Shown: positions 9,984 through 18,727 of the stretch, in pieces
Position numbering within the stretch: position 1 is the first letter of the stretch
Layout: every line of letters begins with the position of its first letter
Assembly: GCA_013215385.1 (NCBI GenBank)
Contig: JABSOY010000001.1
Span: 62,001-126,000, forward strand
Reading direction: 5' to 3'
Source: Colwellia sp.
Lineage (GTDB): Bacteria; Pseudomonadota; Gammaproteobacteria; Enterobacterales; Alteromonadaceae
Length of the DNA: 64,000 bases
Position numbers and translations under genes: made by a program
The notes under the pieces: model-generated
Seen by the model: the letters and a program-made list of their open reading frames with translations, nothing else
Database searches by the model: none
Told to the model about the DNA's origin: nothing

Positions 9984-11297
9984 TTATTGCTCCAAGCTGC
10001 TTTTTTCTAAACGGATAGTAACTGCACGTTTGTGACCATCTAAGCCTTCGGCGTCGGTAAGTTCAGTAATGCATTCAGCAATATTAGCTAAGCCCTGTTT
10101 TGTTATTTCTTGTACGGTAAAACGTCTTGAAAAATCGGCTAACGATAAACTTGAAATAACTTTTGAATAACCATACGTCGGTAAAACATGATTAGTGCCA
10201 CTGGCATAATCGCCAGCAGACTCTGGTGTATAAGCACCGACAAAAATCGAGCCCGCATTTCGTAGTGACTTTAATAAGGTTTGCGCGTTATCGGTTTGAA
10301 TAATTAAATGCTCAGGTGCATAATCGTTAGAAATCTCGGCGGCTTGGCTTAAGTCTTTCACCAATATCAAGCGACTCTGGCGAAGTGCTTGCTCGGCAAT
10401 GGTTTGTCGAGAAAGCACGGATATTTGGCTTAATAATTCATCTTGTACTGCTGCTATTAAGGTTATGCTGTCGGATAAGAGAATAACTTGGCTATCAGGA
10501 CCGTGTTCAGCTTGCGACAATAAATCAGCGGCAACAAAACTGGCGTTAGCATTTTTATCCCCAATCACTAAAACTTCCGAAGGACCTGCGGGCATATCAA
10601 TTGCAAAACCATTGACTTGTTGGGAAAGTTGTTTTTTAGCTTCGGTAACGTATTTATTACCTGGGCCAAATATTTTATTGACGGCTTTTATGGTTTCTGT
10701 GCCAAAGGCTAATGCTGCGCAAGCTTGTGCGCCGCCAACCGTATAAATTTCGTCTATTTCACATAAGCTTGCCGCAACAAGTATTTCGTTAGCTAATTGG
10801 CCGTTTTTATCCGGAGGACAAACCAAAACAGTGCGCGAGCATTTTGCTAATTGCGCAGGTACGCCAAGCATTAATACCGTTGAGGGCAAAGGAGCAGAGC
10901 CTGCAGGAATATATAAGCCGACACTTTCAATGGCTTCCGTTTTTAGTGTACAGCGTACACCGGCAGTGGTTTCTACGGTAATGTCTTCGCTGATTTGTGC
11001 TTGGTGAAAGCGTTTTATTTGTCCGTAAGCGGTTTCTATGGCTTTCATGCGTTTTGCCGATAGCGCTTGCTTGGCGGCTTGAACCGTTTCATCGCTTACT
11101 TTTAAGGTATTTAACGTTACACCATCAAATTTTTCAGTTAACGCATAAAGCGCTTGGTCACCATTTTTACGAACATTATTTAAAATGTTTTCAACTTGTT
11201 GAGACAATAAACCGCTTTCGGCAATAGCAGGGCGAGCTAACGCCGCTTGTCTTTCGCGAGTTGATAGGTTTTGCCAGTTGATCATTTCTTTTTTCAT
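9984..11297 (-). CDS. hisD: Histidinol dehydrogenase
   Basis: HisD is the zinc- and NAD-dependent enzyme that oxidises histidinol to histidine in the last two steps of the pathway. The 437-residue length is normal. Visible motifs include YIPAGSAPLPSTVLML, GGAQACAALAFGT, FGPGNKYVTEAK, IDMPAGPSEVLVI and the zinc-binding QAEHGPDSQ region, with the late YAPEHL segment. It follows hisG by 47 bases. An internal methionine five residues in (MINWQNLS) is an alternative start. Confidence 0.98.
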   Translation of the reverse strand: MKKEMINWQNLSTRERQAALARPAIAESGLLSQQVENILNNVRKNGDQALYALTEKFDGVTLNTLKVSDETVQAAKQALSAKRMKAIETAYGQIKRFHQAQISEDITVETTAGVRCTLKTEAIESVGLYIPAGSAPLPSTVLMLGVPAQLAKCSRTVLVCPPDKNGQLANEILVAASLCEIDEIYTVGGAQACAALAFGTETIKAVNKIFGPGNKYVTEAKKQLSQQVNGFAIDMPAGPSEVLVIGDKNANASFVAADLLSQAEHGPDSQVILLSDSITLIAAVQDELLSQISVLSRQTIAEQALRQSRLILVKDLSQAAEISNDYAPEHLIIQTDNAQTLLKSLRNAGSIFVGAYTPESAGDYASGTNHVLPTYGYSKVISSLSLADFSRRFTVQEITKQGLANIAECITELTDAEGLDGHKRAVTIRLEKSSLEQ

Positions 11298-11344
11298 TAT
11301 CCTAAAATCCTACTTAAATACGTTCAATAAAGTGATAAGTGTAA

Positions 11345-12244
11345 TTAACCCATCATTTTTTCAATGGGCATTACCAGTATTGAGTTACAACCTAGGGCAT
11401 TTAATTGCTCCATGGTTTCCCAAAAAAATGTTTCTGTAGCAACAACATGTACGGCAACTAAGTCGTCGCGTCCGGCGAGTGGTAAAATAGTTGGCGTTTC
11501 TTTTCCTGGCATTAGCGCGCTTACTTGAGCAATTTTGTCTTTAGGCGCGTGCAGCATAATGTATTTACTTTCTTTGGCTTTCATTACACCTTGTATACGT
11601 GGCAATAACGTATCGAGAATGCTTTGTTTTTCTGTACATAACGGCGTAGACGTTTGAATAAGAGACGCTTTAGATTTGAATATTTCTTCTACTTCAACTA
11701 AACCGTTAGCTTCTAAGGTTGCACCTGTAGACACTAAGTCACAAATACCGTCAGACAAACCAACACGAGGTGCTACTTCAACTGAGCCTTTTAATAAACA
11801 AAACTCAACATTAATACCATTAGCTTTAGCATAACGGTTTAATAATTGTGGGTAGGTTGTGGCAAAACGTAAACCGTCTAAACTTTTTATGCCTTGGTAA
11901 TTAAAACTTTCTGGCATAGCAATAGATAAACGACAGCCGCCAAAGTTAAGGGCAGATGTACGAATGTATTGGGATTTTTGTCCCATTAACTCTCGCTCTA
12001 ACGCTGTTTCTTCTAGGGTGTTATCGCCAACAATGCCTAAGTCACATACACCATCCATAACTAAACCGGGGATGTCAGAGCTACGCACACGCATGACATC
12101 AATAGGCATATTGGCTACATGGGCCAGTAAACGTCGGTCAGAAACATTGAGGTTTAAACCACAGCGCTTGAATAAATTTTGCGTGTCGTCACTTAAACGA
12201 CCTGATTTTTGCATAGCAATGCGTAAACGTGTTTCTGTTGTCAT
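11345..12244 (-). CDS. hisG: ATP phosphoribosyltransferase, long form
   Basis: HisG commits PRPP and ATP to histidine synthesis and is the feedback-inhibited step. At 299 residues it is the long form, with two catalytic lobes and a C-terminal histidine-binding domain (about 225-299), so it does not need HisZ. Motifs: [15 protein letters not shown] at the start, the PRPP loop [18 protein letters not shown], and ending VMPIEKMMG. It is the first structural gene of the operon, about 165 bases downstream of the leader peptide stop. Confidence 0.98.
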   Translation of the reverse strand: MTTETRLRIAMQKSGRLSDDTQNLFKRCGLNLNVSDRRLLAHVANMPIDVMRVRSSDIPGLVMDGVCDLGIVGDNTLEETALERELMGQKSQYIRTSALNFGGCRLSIAMPESFNYQGIKSLDGLRFATTYPQLLNRYAKANGINVEFCLLKGSVEVAPRVGLSDGICDLVSTGATLEANGLVEVEEIFKSKASLIQTSTPLCTEKQSILDTLLPRIQGVMKAKESKYIMLHAPKDKIAQVSALMPGKETPTILPLAGRDDLVAVHVVATETFFWETMEQLNALGCNSILVMPIEKMMG

Positions 12245-12316
12245 GTGTTACTTCCTTAAAATAAAACCTTGGCTTAAAATTCCTGTATATACAATTTCAA
12301 AGCCTATAAAATGCGA

Positions 12317-12408
12317 AAACCCCCGAGAGAGTTAGACTCTTTCGGGGGTTTCAAAAATAATTTTCAAATCGCCGAAAGGTCATAGCCCCTCAGCGAATGT
12401 ACCTGAGC
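12317..12408 (-). promoter_or_regulatory. his operon transcription attenuator
   Basis: On the minus strand, downstream of the leader peptide, a GC-rich terminator hairpin (AACCCCCGA...TCGGGGGTT, extended by a mostly paired GAG/CTC section) ends in TTTTCG at 12317-12350. Upstream, CTTTCGG (12372-12378) is exactly complementary to CCGAAAG (12339-12345) in the terminator's 5' arm, so the two structures exclude each other. A further small hairpin, CTCAG...CTGAG, lies just after the leader stop and could be the pause hairpin. This is the classic arrangement: ribosome stalling at His codons favours the antiterminator. Confidence 0.88.
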
Positions 12409-12410
12409 AG

Positions 12411-12461
12411 CTAGTCGATATGGTGGTGATGGCGATGTAGTGTGCTTAGGTTAATATTCAT
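12411..12461 (-). CDS. hisL: his operon leader peptide
   Basis: A 16-codon reading frame, MNINLSTLHRHHHHID, followed by TAG. It has five His codons, four of them consecutive, and sits immediately upstream of the attenuator of the hisGDCBHAFI operon. Translation speed across the His run would report charged tRNA-His. The ribosome-binding site is weak (GAGCA upstream of ATG). It is too short for ordinary gene finders. Confidence 0.9.
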   Translation of the reverse strand: MNINLSTLHRHHHHID

Positions 12462-12494
12462 AATATGCTCATTGGTGGTATAGGTTGTTAACTT

Positions 12495-12533
12495 AACTTG
12501 TATAGTCAACTTGTATCAATAACTTGACGAAAA
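12495..12533 (-). repeat. Three 13-base direct repeats upstream of hisL
   Basis: On the plus strand AACTTG recurs at 12495, 12508 and 12521, exactly 13 bases apart; the first two units share AACTTGTAT. They lie 34-72 bases upstream of the hisL start, in the expected promoter region of the his operon. Function is unknown; they could be a regulator site or part of overlapping promoter elements. Confidence 0.5.
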
Positions 12534-12719
12534 TATTGTTCCGTTCTTTAGTTATTTTTTAATTGCTATTTACATTACTGATTATTCTTATAATGAGCAA
12601 GTAATAAATTAAGAGTTTTTATAAAATAATCGTATAAGGTTATAAAGAATTGTTGAACATGGCCGATACTTTAGTTATATAGCTTATAAAATTTAGCTTA
12701 TAAAAAGGTTAAGTGAAAT

Positions 12720-13064
12720 ATGGATATATTTACGACGGTATTAACTCGAGTCGTACCTGTGCCAATTAAACCTGAGCGGTTACGAGTTAAAGCTTTATCA
12801 AAAGAGCCTGCAACCAATGAGTTGACGGATGATATAGATCACCTTGAAAATCATGAACAGTATATTGATTCATCTAAAGACTCTGCAGAGCAACAGAAAA
12901 ATAAACAACAAGTGAGTTATATTAACGAAGCGGTCGATGAATCGAGCACTATCCCCAATGATGAAGATTCAAAGATTGTTACCGATAAAGAAGAACTTAT
13001 ACTTCCTAAAAAAGATCAACAACAAACGGATAAAGCGATAAAACATTTGGATATTTTTGTTTGA
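12720..13064 (+). CDS. Hypothetical acidic protein upstream of yoaA
   Basis: A 114-residue protein I do not recognise. The first 27 residues (MDIFTTVLTRVVPVPIKPER) are ordered-looking and basic, the middle (about 30-100) is a low-complexity, acidic, Gln/Asp/Glu/Ser-rich stretch likely to be disordered, and the end is HLDIFV. It has no signal peptide or membrane segment. It is oriented with yoaA, 97 bases upstream. The conserved-looking ends joined by a variable linker suggest a short adaptor or interaction peptide, but this is inference. Confidence 0.6.
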   Translation: MDIFTTVLTRVVPVPIKPERLRVKALSKEPATNELTDDIDHLENHEQYIDSSKDSAEQQKNKQQVSYINEAVDESSTIPNDEDSKIVTDKEELILPKKDQQQTDKAIKHLDIFV

Positions 13065-13161
13065 TATTAGGCGATTTTTTTTCATCAAATAGCGCACAGA
13101 ATACTTCTCTATTGGTATTTATTCATTATACTAGCGACAATATTTATTTTTAGTACTATTC

Positions 13162-15090
13162 ATGACTTCAGTCGAACAAGCATTTTCAACTTCAGGTATT
13201 CTCGCCAAAGTACTTAACGGCTATTCGCCACGCCAAGCGCAAATCGATATGGCGCTTGATGTTAACCGAGCCATTGAACAACAGAGTTGCTTAATTGTTG
13301 AGGCGGGCACTGGCACAGGAAAAACCTTTGCTTATTTGCTCCCGTCATTGCTGTCAGAAAAAAAAATCATTGTTTCGACCGGTACCAAAAACCTACAAGA
13401 ACAGTTGTTTCATAAAGATATTCCACTGATCCGTAATGCCATGGCGACTAATGCACAAATAGCCCTATTGAAAGGCAGGTCCAATTATTTATGTATTTAC
13501 CGCCTTGAACTTTATGTCAAAGAGCGAGGACAGTTAGACGCAGCAATGCTGGCTGACTTTGTCAAGATTCGTACTTGGGCAACATCAACACGTAGTGGTG
13601 ATATTGGTGAAATAGTTGATGTCGCAGAAGACTCTGGCATTTTTCCTTTTGTGACCAGTACTACTGATAATTGCTTAGCAAAAGATTGTCCTAATTTTGA
13701 CGATTGTTACTTAATTAAAGCGCGTAAAAAAGCTATTGATGCCGATGTTGTCGTGGTTAATCATCATTTGTTTTTTGCTGATATGGCATTAAAAGATACC
13801 GGATTCGGTGAGTTGATCCCGAAAGCAGATGTGGTGATTTTTGATGAAGCACATCAAATACCTGATATCGCGAGTGAGTATTTTGGTGAAGCTTTTTCTA
13901 CCCGACAAATTCTAGATTTATGCTCAGACACTATTCAAATTTATAAGACCAGTTTAACGGATGTTAAACAACTGGGAAAAGCGGCAGAGAAGTGTCAAAA
14001 AGCCGCGCAAGAATTTCGGTTATTATTTTATCATGATCCCGAACGAGGTAATTGGCGGGAAAAATATCGACAGCCAAGGTTCCAACAAGCCTTTTCAGCT
14101 TTAAAAACAGACTTAGATTTTCTTTACCAAGTGATAAAGTTATGTATTTCTCGTAATGAGGCTATTGATAATTGTTATGACCGTGCTGTCGAACTATTAG
14201 CAAAATACGACATTATGGCGAATGTTGACATCGACGGTATGAGCTTTTGGTATGAAACAACACGTCGGCATGTGGTATTACATTTAACACCATTAAGTGT
14301 TGCTGATAAATTTAGCGACTATATTGCTAAGTCTGGCGCTGGCTGGGTTTTTACTTCAGCAACATTAGCCGTAGATGGCGGCTTCTCACATTTTTCCCAA
14401 CAACTAGGATTAGATTTAGAAAAAACGAAAGCGGCAACGTTATTGGTTGATAGCCCTTTTGATTATCAGTTACAGTCACAGCTTATTGTGCCGCGTTATT
14501 TGCCTAATGCCCAGCACCATGGTCGTGCTTTGGCACTTGCTGAATTGGCGATACCGTTAATTTCAGCGAGTAACGGCGCGTGTTTCTTGTTGTTTACTAG
14601 TTATCGAATGTTGAATCAAGTAGCTGATATACTAGCTGAAAAAATTGAATCCCCGCTATTAGTACAAGGCAGGATGAGTAAAGGACGTTTATTAGCAGCC
14701 TTTATCGAAAATCCGCAAGCGATCTTGTTAGCAACAGCAAGTTTTTGGGAAGGCGTTGATGTACGAGGAGATAAACTGACTTGTGTGATCATCGATAAAT
14801 TGCCATTTGCTTCACCAGACGATCCTATGTTGCAAGCGCGTTGTGAAGATGTTCGCCGGCGAGGAGGCGATCCTTTTGGTGAAATTCAATTGCCACAAGC
14901 GGTTATTGCCCTCAAACAAGGGGTCGGGCGGCTAATTCGTGATGTTACCGACCAAGGTGTCATGGTAATATGTGATGATAGATTGGTGAATCGCCCATAC
15001 GGTGAAGTGTTTTTAAAGAGTTTACCAGCGATGAAGCGCAGCAGAGATATTAATCAAGCCAGCCGGTTTTTGGCCGCATTATCTAAATAA
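13162..15090 (+). CDS. yoaA: ATP-dependent DNA helicase YoaA (DinG/XPD family)
   Basis: A 642-residue superfamily 2, XPD-like 5'-3' DNA helicase with an iron-sulfur cluster, involved in DNA repair; E. coli YoaA works with the polymerase III chi subunit. Walker A AGTGTGKT is at residues 48-55 and the DEAH box at 228-231. The four cluster cysteines are C111, C171, C176 and C182. The C-terminal helicase motifs include SFWEGVDVRGD and QGVGRLIRD. It is followed after 45 bases by tsaB, the order also seen in related species. Confidence 0.95.
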   Translation: MTSVEQAFSTSGILAKVLNGYSPRQAQIDMALDVNRAIEQQSCLIVEAGTGTGKTFAYLLPSLLSEKKIIVSTGTKNLQEQLFHKDIPLIRNAMATNAQIALLKGRSNYLCIYRLELYVKERGQLDAAMLADFVKIRTWATSTRSGDIGEIVDVAEDSGIFPFVTSTTDNCLAKDCPNFDDCYLIKARKKAIDADVVVVNHHLFFADMALKDTGFGELIPKADVVIFDEAHQIPDIASEYFGEAFSTRQILDLCSDTIQIYKTSLTDVKQLGKAAEKCQKAAQEFRLLFYHDPERGNWREKYRQPRFQQAFSALKTDLDFLYQVIKLCISRNEAIDNCYDRAVELLAKYDIMANVDIDGMSFWYETTRRHVVLHLTPLSVADKFSDYIAKSGAGWVFTSATLAVDGGFSHFSQQLGLDLEKTKAATLLVDSPFDYQLQSQLIVPRYLPNAQHHGRALALAELAIPLISASNGACFLLFTSYRMLNQVADILAEKIESPLLVQGRMSKGRLLAAFIENPQAILLATASFWEGVDVRGDKLTCVIIDKLPFASPDDPMLQARCEDVRRRGGDPFGEIQLPQAVIALKQGVGRLIRDVTDQGVMVICDDRLVNRPYGEVFLKSLPAMKRSRDINQASRFLAALSK

Positions 15091-15135
15091 TGTGTTGCTT
15101 GGAAAATACATTAAATAAATTTTAGAGAGAATAAT

Positions 15136-15837
15136 TTGAATTTTTTGGCAATAGACGCTTCTACAGAAGCGTGTTCAGCAGCATTAACTTATGACAACCA
15201 AACCATTAGTGAGTTTGAACTAGCACCGCAATCACACAGTTTATTATTACTGCCGATGATTGACCGTTTATTAAAAAAGGCGGATATAAAGTTAGCACAA
15301 TTAGATGGACTTATTTTTGGTCAAGGACCGGGAAGCTTTACGGGGGTGCGTATTGGTGTTGGTGTAGCACAAGGTTTAGCCTTTGCCGCTGATTTGAAAT
15401 TGGTCGGTGTTTCAACGCTGCAAGTAATGGCGCAAAAAGCGTATAGTTTGCACCAGCAAGTTGATGTTATTGCAACGATTGATGCCAGAATGTCGGAAGT
15501 TTATGCCGGTTACTATCAGCTTAATCAACAAGGTATTATGGAGCCCGTACTTAACGATACGGTATTACCGCCGGAAAAATTAGCCGAATATTTAAGTGAA
15601 CACTTGAATGATGGCCAGCAAAGTTATGGTGTTGGTAGTGGTTGGGACGCTTATAAAAGTGAACTAGAAGCATTAAAAATTAATGCTGGAACGCCGGAAA
15701 TACTTTTTCCTAATGCGGAAGAGTTATTAGAAATTGGACAACATCTTTTTGCTCAAGGAAAGGCAGTAAGTGCTGAACATGCCCAACCTGTTTATGTACG
15801 AGATACTGTTTCGTGGAAAAAGCTTCCAGGAAAATAA
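15136..15837 (+). CDS. tsaB: tRNA threonylcarbamoyladenosine biosynthesis protein TsaB
   Basis: TsaB is the inactive ASKHA-fold partner of TsaD in the complex that puts N6-threonylcarbamoyl on A37 of ANN-decoding tRNAs. The 233-residue protein starts NFLAIDASTEACSAAL after a TTG codon; TTG is chosen because it sits right at the conserved N terminus and follows AGAGA. Family motifs HSLLLLPMI and GQGPGSFTGVRIGVGVAQGLA are present. It lies in a same-strand run with yoaA. Confidence 0.95.
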   Translation: MNFLAIDASTEACSAALTYDNQTISEFELAPQSHSLLLLPMIDRLLKKADIKLAQLDGLIFGQGPGSFTGVRIGVGVAQGLAFAADLKLVGVSTLQVMAQKAYSLHQQVDVIATIDARMSEVYAGYYQLNQQGIMEPVLNDTVLPPEKLAEYLSEHLNDGQQSYGVGSGWDAYKSELEALKINAGTPEILFPNAEELLEIGQHLFAQGKAVSAEHAQPVYVRDTVSWKKLPGK

Positions 15838-15899
15838 AAACTTTAACTTAAAAACGTAAAAAGTTTTGTGTTTTGACAAAACTTTGGTAAATTTAAAGT

Positions 15900-16334
15900 A
15901 TGCAGATAAATAATGCGAGTTCTTATACGCCACAAGCAAGCGGCTCTCTGGCTGTAGATAATCAGAATCAGGTTGCTCAGCAACGTGATCGTTTGCGTGT
16001 ACAACAAGAAACGCAACAAGCTCAACAAAGTGCTCAACAGACAAAAGAACAAGAACAAAAGCCTAATCAAGTTAACCGTTTTGATGTTGATGAAAAATCA
16101 CTCGCTTTAGTTGAACAAGCCCAGCAAAGAGCAGCAGAAACTGGACAAGCAAGTTCACAATTATCATCACAAACAAACGATCAATCTAAACAATTTAACA
16201 AATCTAATAAGCAAACTGCTTATGATAATCCATCTCAACAAAATAAAAGTGCAATTGCGGCATATTCGTCAGTGGACAATATTGCCCAACGTGAAAACAT
16301 TCAGCAAGTCTTTGGTGTCGATCTATTAGCTTAA
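15900..16334 (+). CDS. Hypothetical glutamine-rich protein
   Basis: A 144-residue protein with about a quarter Gln, plus Ser, Asn and Ala, and no signal or membrane segment. Short ordered-looking patches are MQINNASSYTPQASGS at the start, NRFDVDEKSLALVEQAQ in the middle and NIQQVFGVDLLA at the end; the rest is probably disordered or coiled coil. It lies 62 bases after tsaB and has an ATG start. Function unknown. The conserved-looking C-terminal motif could be an interaction peptide. Confidence 0.7.
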   Translation: MQINNASSYTPQASGSLAVDNQNQVAQQRDRLRVQQETQQAQQSAQQTKEQEQKPNQVNRFDVDEKSLALVEQAQQRAAETGQASSQLSSQTNDQSKQFNKSNKQTAYDNPSQQNKSAIAAYSSVDNIAQRENIQQVFGVDLLA

Positions 16335-16388
16335 CCTTTTACTCGTCGCTTTTCTTTATCTTCATTTCTATAACATGACAATAACTCT

Positions 16389-17066
16389 ATGAACTCTTCT
16401 TTATCTTTTACTGAAAAATATCGCTTTTGGTTAATCATATTTTCAGCACTTATCATTAGCCAGATTCCACTTGTTTCTATCCCTTTTAAATGGCTAGAAA
16501 GTTATTTTCATGAAATTAGTCATGGTTTAGCTGCACTCGTAACCGGTGGTACTATTGTGAAAATTCAATTATTTCCTAATGGCGCAGGTTTATGTACGAC
16601 TCGGGGGGGGATGAATTTTCTGATTAGCTTTATGGGGTATGCAGGTGCGGCTTTATGGGGCATGGGGATTTACTTTGTGGCTTCCATGCATCAGCGTATA
16701 GCACAAATATTGAGTGGAGTTATTGCTGTACTGCTGGTAATAACGCTTGTTTTCTGGGCTAGAGATATTCTGACTTTTATTATTATTGCAGTTTTATTGG
16801 CGGTGGTATTATTGAAATTCAAATATAGTAAGTTAAGTTACTTGCAATTAAGCTTACAAATAACAGGAGCACTTATTTTATTAAATAGTGTAAAGAGCCC
16901 ATGGTATTTGGTCGATGGACGAAATTTTGGCGACGGGGCTGCACTATCTCAACTTACCGGCATACCTGAGATTATATGGGTATTCGTATGGTTTAGTATT
17001 GGCATTGGTGGTATTGTTTTATTAGCAAAAGCATCGAATAAAGGGAAACATAATGAAAAAGCTTAA
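16389..17066 (+). CDS. M50 family-like membrane metallopeptidase
   Basis: A 225-residue polytopic membrane protein with about six hydrophobic segments. The zinc motif HEISH is at residues 41-45, at the end of the first membrane region, followed by GLAALVTGG, as in M50B-like (site-2 protease related) proteins. No PDZ domain is present, so it is a minimal form. The stop overlaps the start of slp by 14 bases, which suggests coupled expression with that outer membrane lipoprotein. Substrate unknown. Confidence 0.78.
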   Translation: MNSSLSFTEKYRFWLIIFSALIISQIPLVSIPFKWLESYFHEISHGLAALVTGGTIVKIQLFPNGAGLCTTRGGMNFLISFMGYAGAALWGMGIYFVASMHQRIAQILSGVIAVLLVITLVFWARDILTFIIIAVLLAVVLLKFKYSKLSYLQLSLQITGALILLNSVKSPWYLVDGRNFGDGAALSQLTGIPEIIWVFVWFSIGIGGIVLLAKASNKGKHNEKA

Positions 17067-17625
17067 TCAAATTTTATCATTGCCATTATTAATCGCTACA
17101 TTGTTTATAAGTGGTTGTTCAAGCATACCAAAATCATTACAAGTACCTGAAAATACGACCTTAACAAAATTCTCTCAAGTGCGAGAAAATGCTACTAATA
17201 CGCAAGGAAATCTTGCAAGGTGGGGCGGTGTTATTGCGAAGGTCGTTAATAATGCTGACAATACCATGATAGAAGTTGTACATTTTCCATTGAAGTCATC
17301 TTCTAGGCCTAAACAAGGTAATGAAACTCAAGGAAGGTTTAGAGTTTATTTCTCTGGTTTGCTTGACCCTGTTATTTATAAAGAAGGGAAAAGTATTACC
17401 GCATTAGGGCATGTATCGACTTCTGAGCAAGGAAAAATTGGTGAACACGAATATACTTATCCCGCTTTAAAGGCTTCGGAAATTCATTTGTGGAAAGATA
17501 TTCAGCCAATCGATGTACAAGTCACTCATAATCCATTTTGGTATAGCCCTTCTTATTGGCATTACCCTCGAACATATTATCCTCGCACGGTTATTGTGCG
17601 TAAATCGTCAACCACCACTAAGTAA
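17053..17625 (+). CDS. slp: Slp family outer membrane lipoprotein
   Basis: A 190-residue lipoprotein of the Slp/YeaY family. The signal peptide (residues 1-21) ends in the lipobox ISGC, with the lipidated Cys at residue 22 and SSIPKSLQVP after it. The body shows the family pattern ARWGGVIAKVVNNADNTMIEVVHFPL and FSGLLDPVIYKEGKSITALG. The C terminus is Tyr/Pro-rich (NPFWYSPSYWHYPRTYYP). The family is stress-induced in E. coli; its molecular role is unclear. It sits six bases before the hydrolase. Confidence 0.9.
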   Translation: MKKLNQILSLPLLIATLFISGCSSIPKSLQVPENTTLTKFSQVRENATNTQGNLARWGGVIAKVVNNADNTMIEVVHFPLKSSSRPKQGNETQGRFRVYFSGLLDPVIYKEGKSITALGHVSTSEQGKIGEHEYTYPALKASEIHLWKDIQPIDVQVTHNPFWYSPSYWHYPRTYYPRTVIVRKSSTTTK

Positions 17626-17631
17626 TTATCG

Positions 17632-18507
17632 ATGACTGCTTCTTACCATATAGAAGAAATTAGTTTTAACTTAGGAGAGTTAACCTTAACGGGGTTAGCT
17701 TATGGAGCGGAACATGACGATTTAGTGTTATGTTTACATGGTTGGCTTGATAATGCGGCTAGCTTTATTCCGCTGATGCCAAAGTTAAAAGGCAAGCGTG
17801 TTATCGCGATAGATTGGCCAGGGCACGGTTTATCTTCTCATCGTAGTGCCGATGCTCATTACCACTTTATTGATTATGTTTATGATTTATTGTTGTTGTG
17901 TGAAAAAAACAATTGGCAGAACCTTAATATTGTTGCCCATTCGATGGGAGGGATGATAGCTTCTGCTTTTGCGGCTGCTTTTCCTGAAAAGGTACAAAGT
18001 TTAACCTTACTTGATTCGATAGGTTTTATCAGTAGCGACGCTCAAGAGAGCACTCATCATTTACGTAAAGGCATGTTAAGTCGCCTGAAGAACAATCAAA
18101 AAAATGGTCCTGATGGAGCGGTAAATAAAAAAATTCACCTAACGATTGATTCTGCAATAAATGCCCGTGTGCAAGTGTCTGATTTGGATTTTCAGCAGGC
18201 AAAGTTATTAGTTACTCGTGGCAGTATTAAATACGGTGGCGGTTATGTTTGGCGAGCAGATAGTCGTTTAAGAAATATGTCACCCTATCGATTAACCTTA
18301 CGCCAAGCAGAACAGTTTATTAAAGATATTACGATACCCGTACAGCTAATTTATGGTGACAAAGGTTTGCCTTTGGTAAAAACGGGCTTAAAAGAATTTG
18401 CACCATTTTTTTCAAACTTTATTAGCCACGAATTAGTCGGTGGACACCATGTGCATATGGAAGAGCCAGCCCAAACCAGCCAACATATTTTAGAGTTTAT
18501 TGGCTAG
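17632..18507 (+). CDS. Alpha/beta hydrolase
   Basis: A 291-residue cytoplasmic alpha/beta hydrolase. The oxyanion region is LCLHGWLDNAASF, the nucleophile elbow is AHSMGGMI (Ser near residue 104), and the catalytic His is in GGHHVHMEEP near the C terminus; an acid is likely in IYGDKGLP. This profile resembles the serine hydrolases often placed just upstream of fadD in Alteromonadales. The substrate cannot be read from the sequence; an ester or thioester is plausible given the neighbour. Confidence 0.88.
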   Translation: MTASYHIEEISFNLGELTLTGLAYGAEHDDLVLCLHGWLDNAASFIPLMPKLKGKRVIAIDWPGHGLSSHRSADAHYHFIDYVYDLLLLCEKNNWQNLNIVAHSMGGMIASAFAAAFPEKVQSLTLLDSIGFISSDAQESTHHLRKGMLSRLKNNQKNGPDGAVNKKIHLTIDSAINARVQVSDLDFQQAKLLVTRGSIKYGGGYVWRADSRLRNMSPYRLTLRQAEQFIKDITIPVQLIYGDKGLPLVKTGLKEFAPFFSNFISHELVGGHHVHMEEPAQTSQHILEFIG

Positions 18508-18563
18508 TTTATTCTAATATTAAGGGTGTAAGTAAAGATTACGAGCTAAAGTAAATAAAAATA

Positions 18564-18580
18564 TAGACATCAGACCAGTA
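18564..18580. promoter_or_regulatory. FadR-like operator upstream of fadD
   Basis: On the minus strand, TACTGGTCTGATGTCTA matches the known FadR operator pattern CTGGTC-N-GA with a good left half and weaker right half. It lies about 150 bases upstream of fadD, where a fatty-acid regulator would be expected. Match judged by eye against the published consensus. Confidence 0.5.
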
Positions 18581-18597
18581 TTCACGTAAAAAGAAAA

Positions 18598-18615
18598 TTC
18601 AAACATACGTTTTAA
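18598..18615. promoter_or_regulatory. PsrA-like palindrome upstream of fadD
   Basis: TTCAAACATACGTTTTAA is an inverted repeat (TTCAAAC / GTTTTAA, six of seven positions paired) with a four-base centre. It resembles operators of TetR-type PsrA, a fatty-acid regulator in Alteromonadales and Pseudomonas. It lies 112 bases upstream of fadD and next to the FadR-like site. Confidence 0.45.
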
Positions 18616-18727
18616 ATATTAATAATAAAAAATTTATAGCAACAATGATGATTGCGATTAGAATTAGTCGTGAAAATAATAAAACGAATAATCATCAATG
18701 TTAAGTCATTACTAGAGGAGGCGAAAC

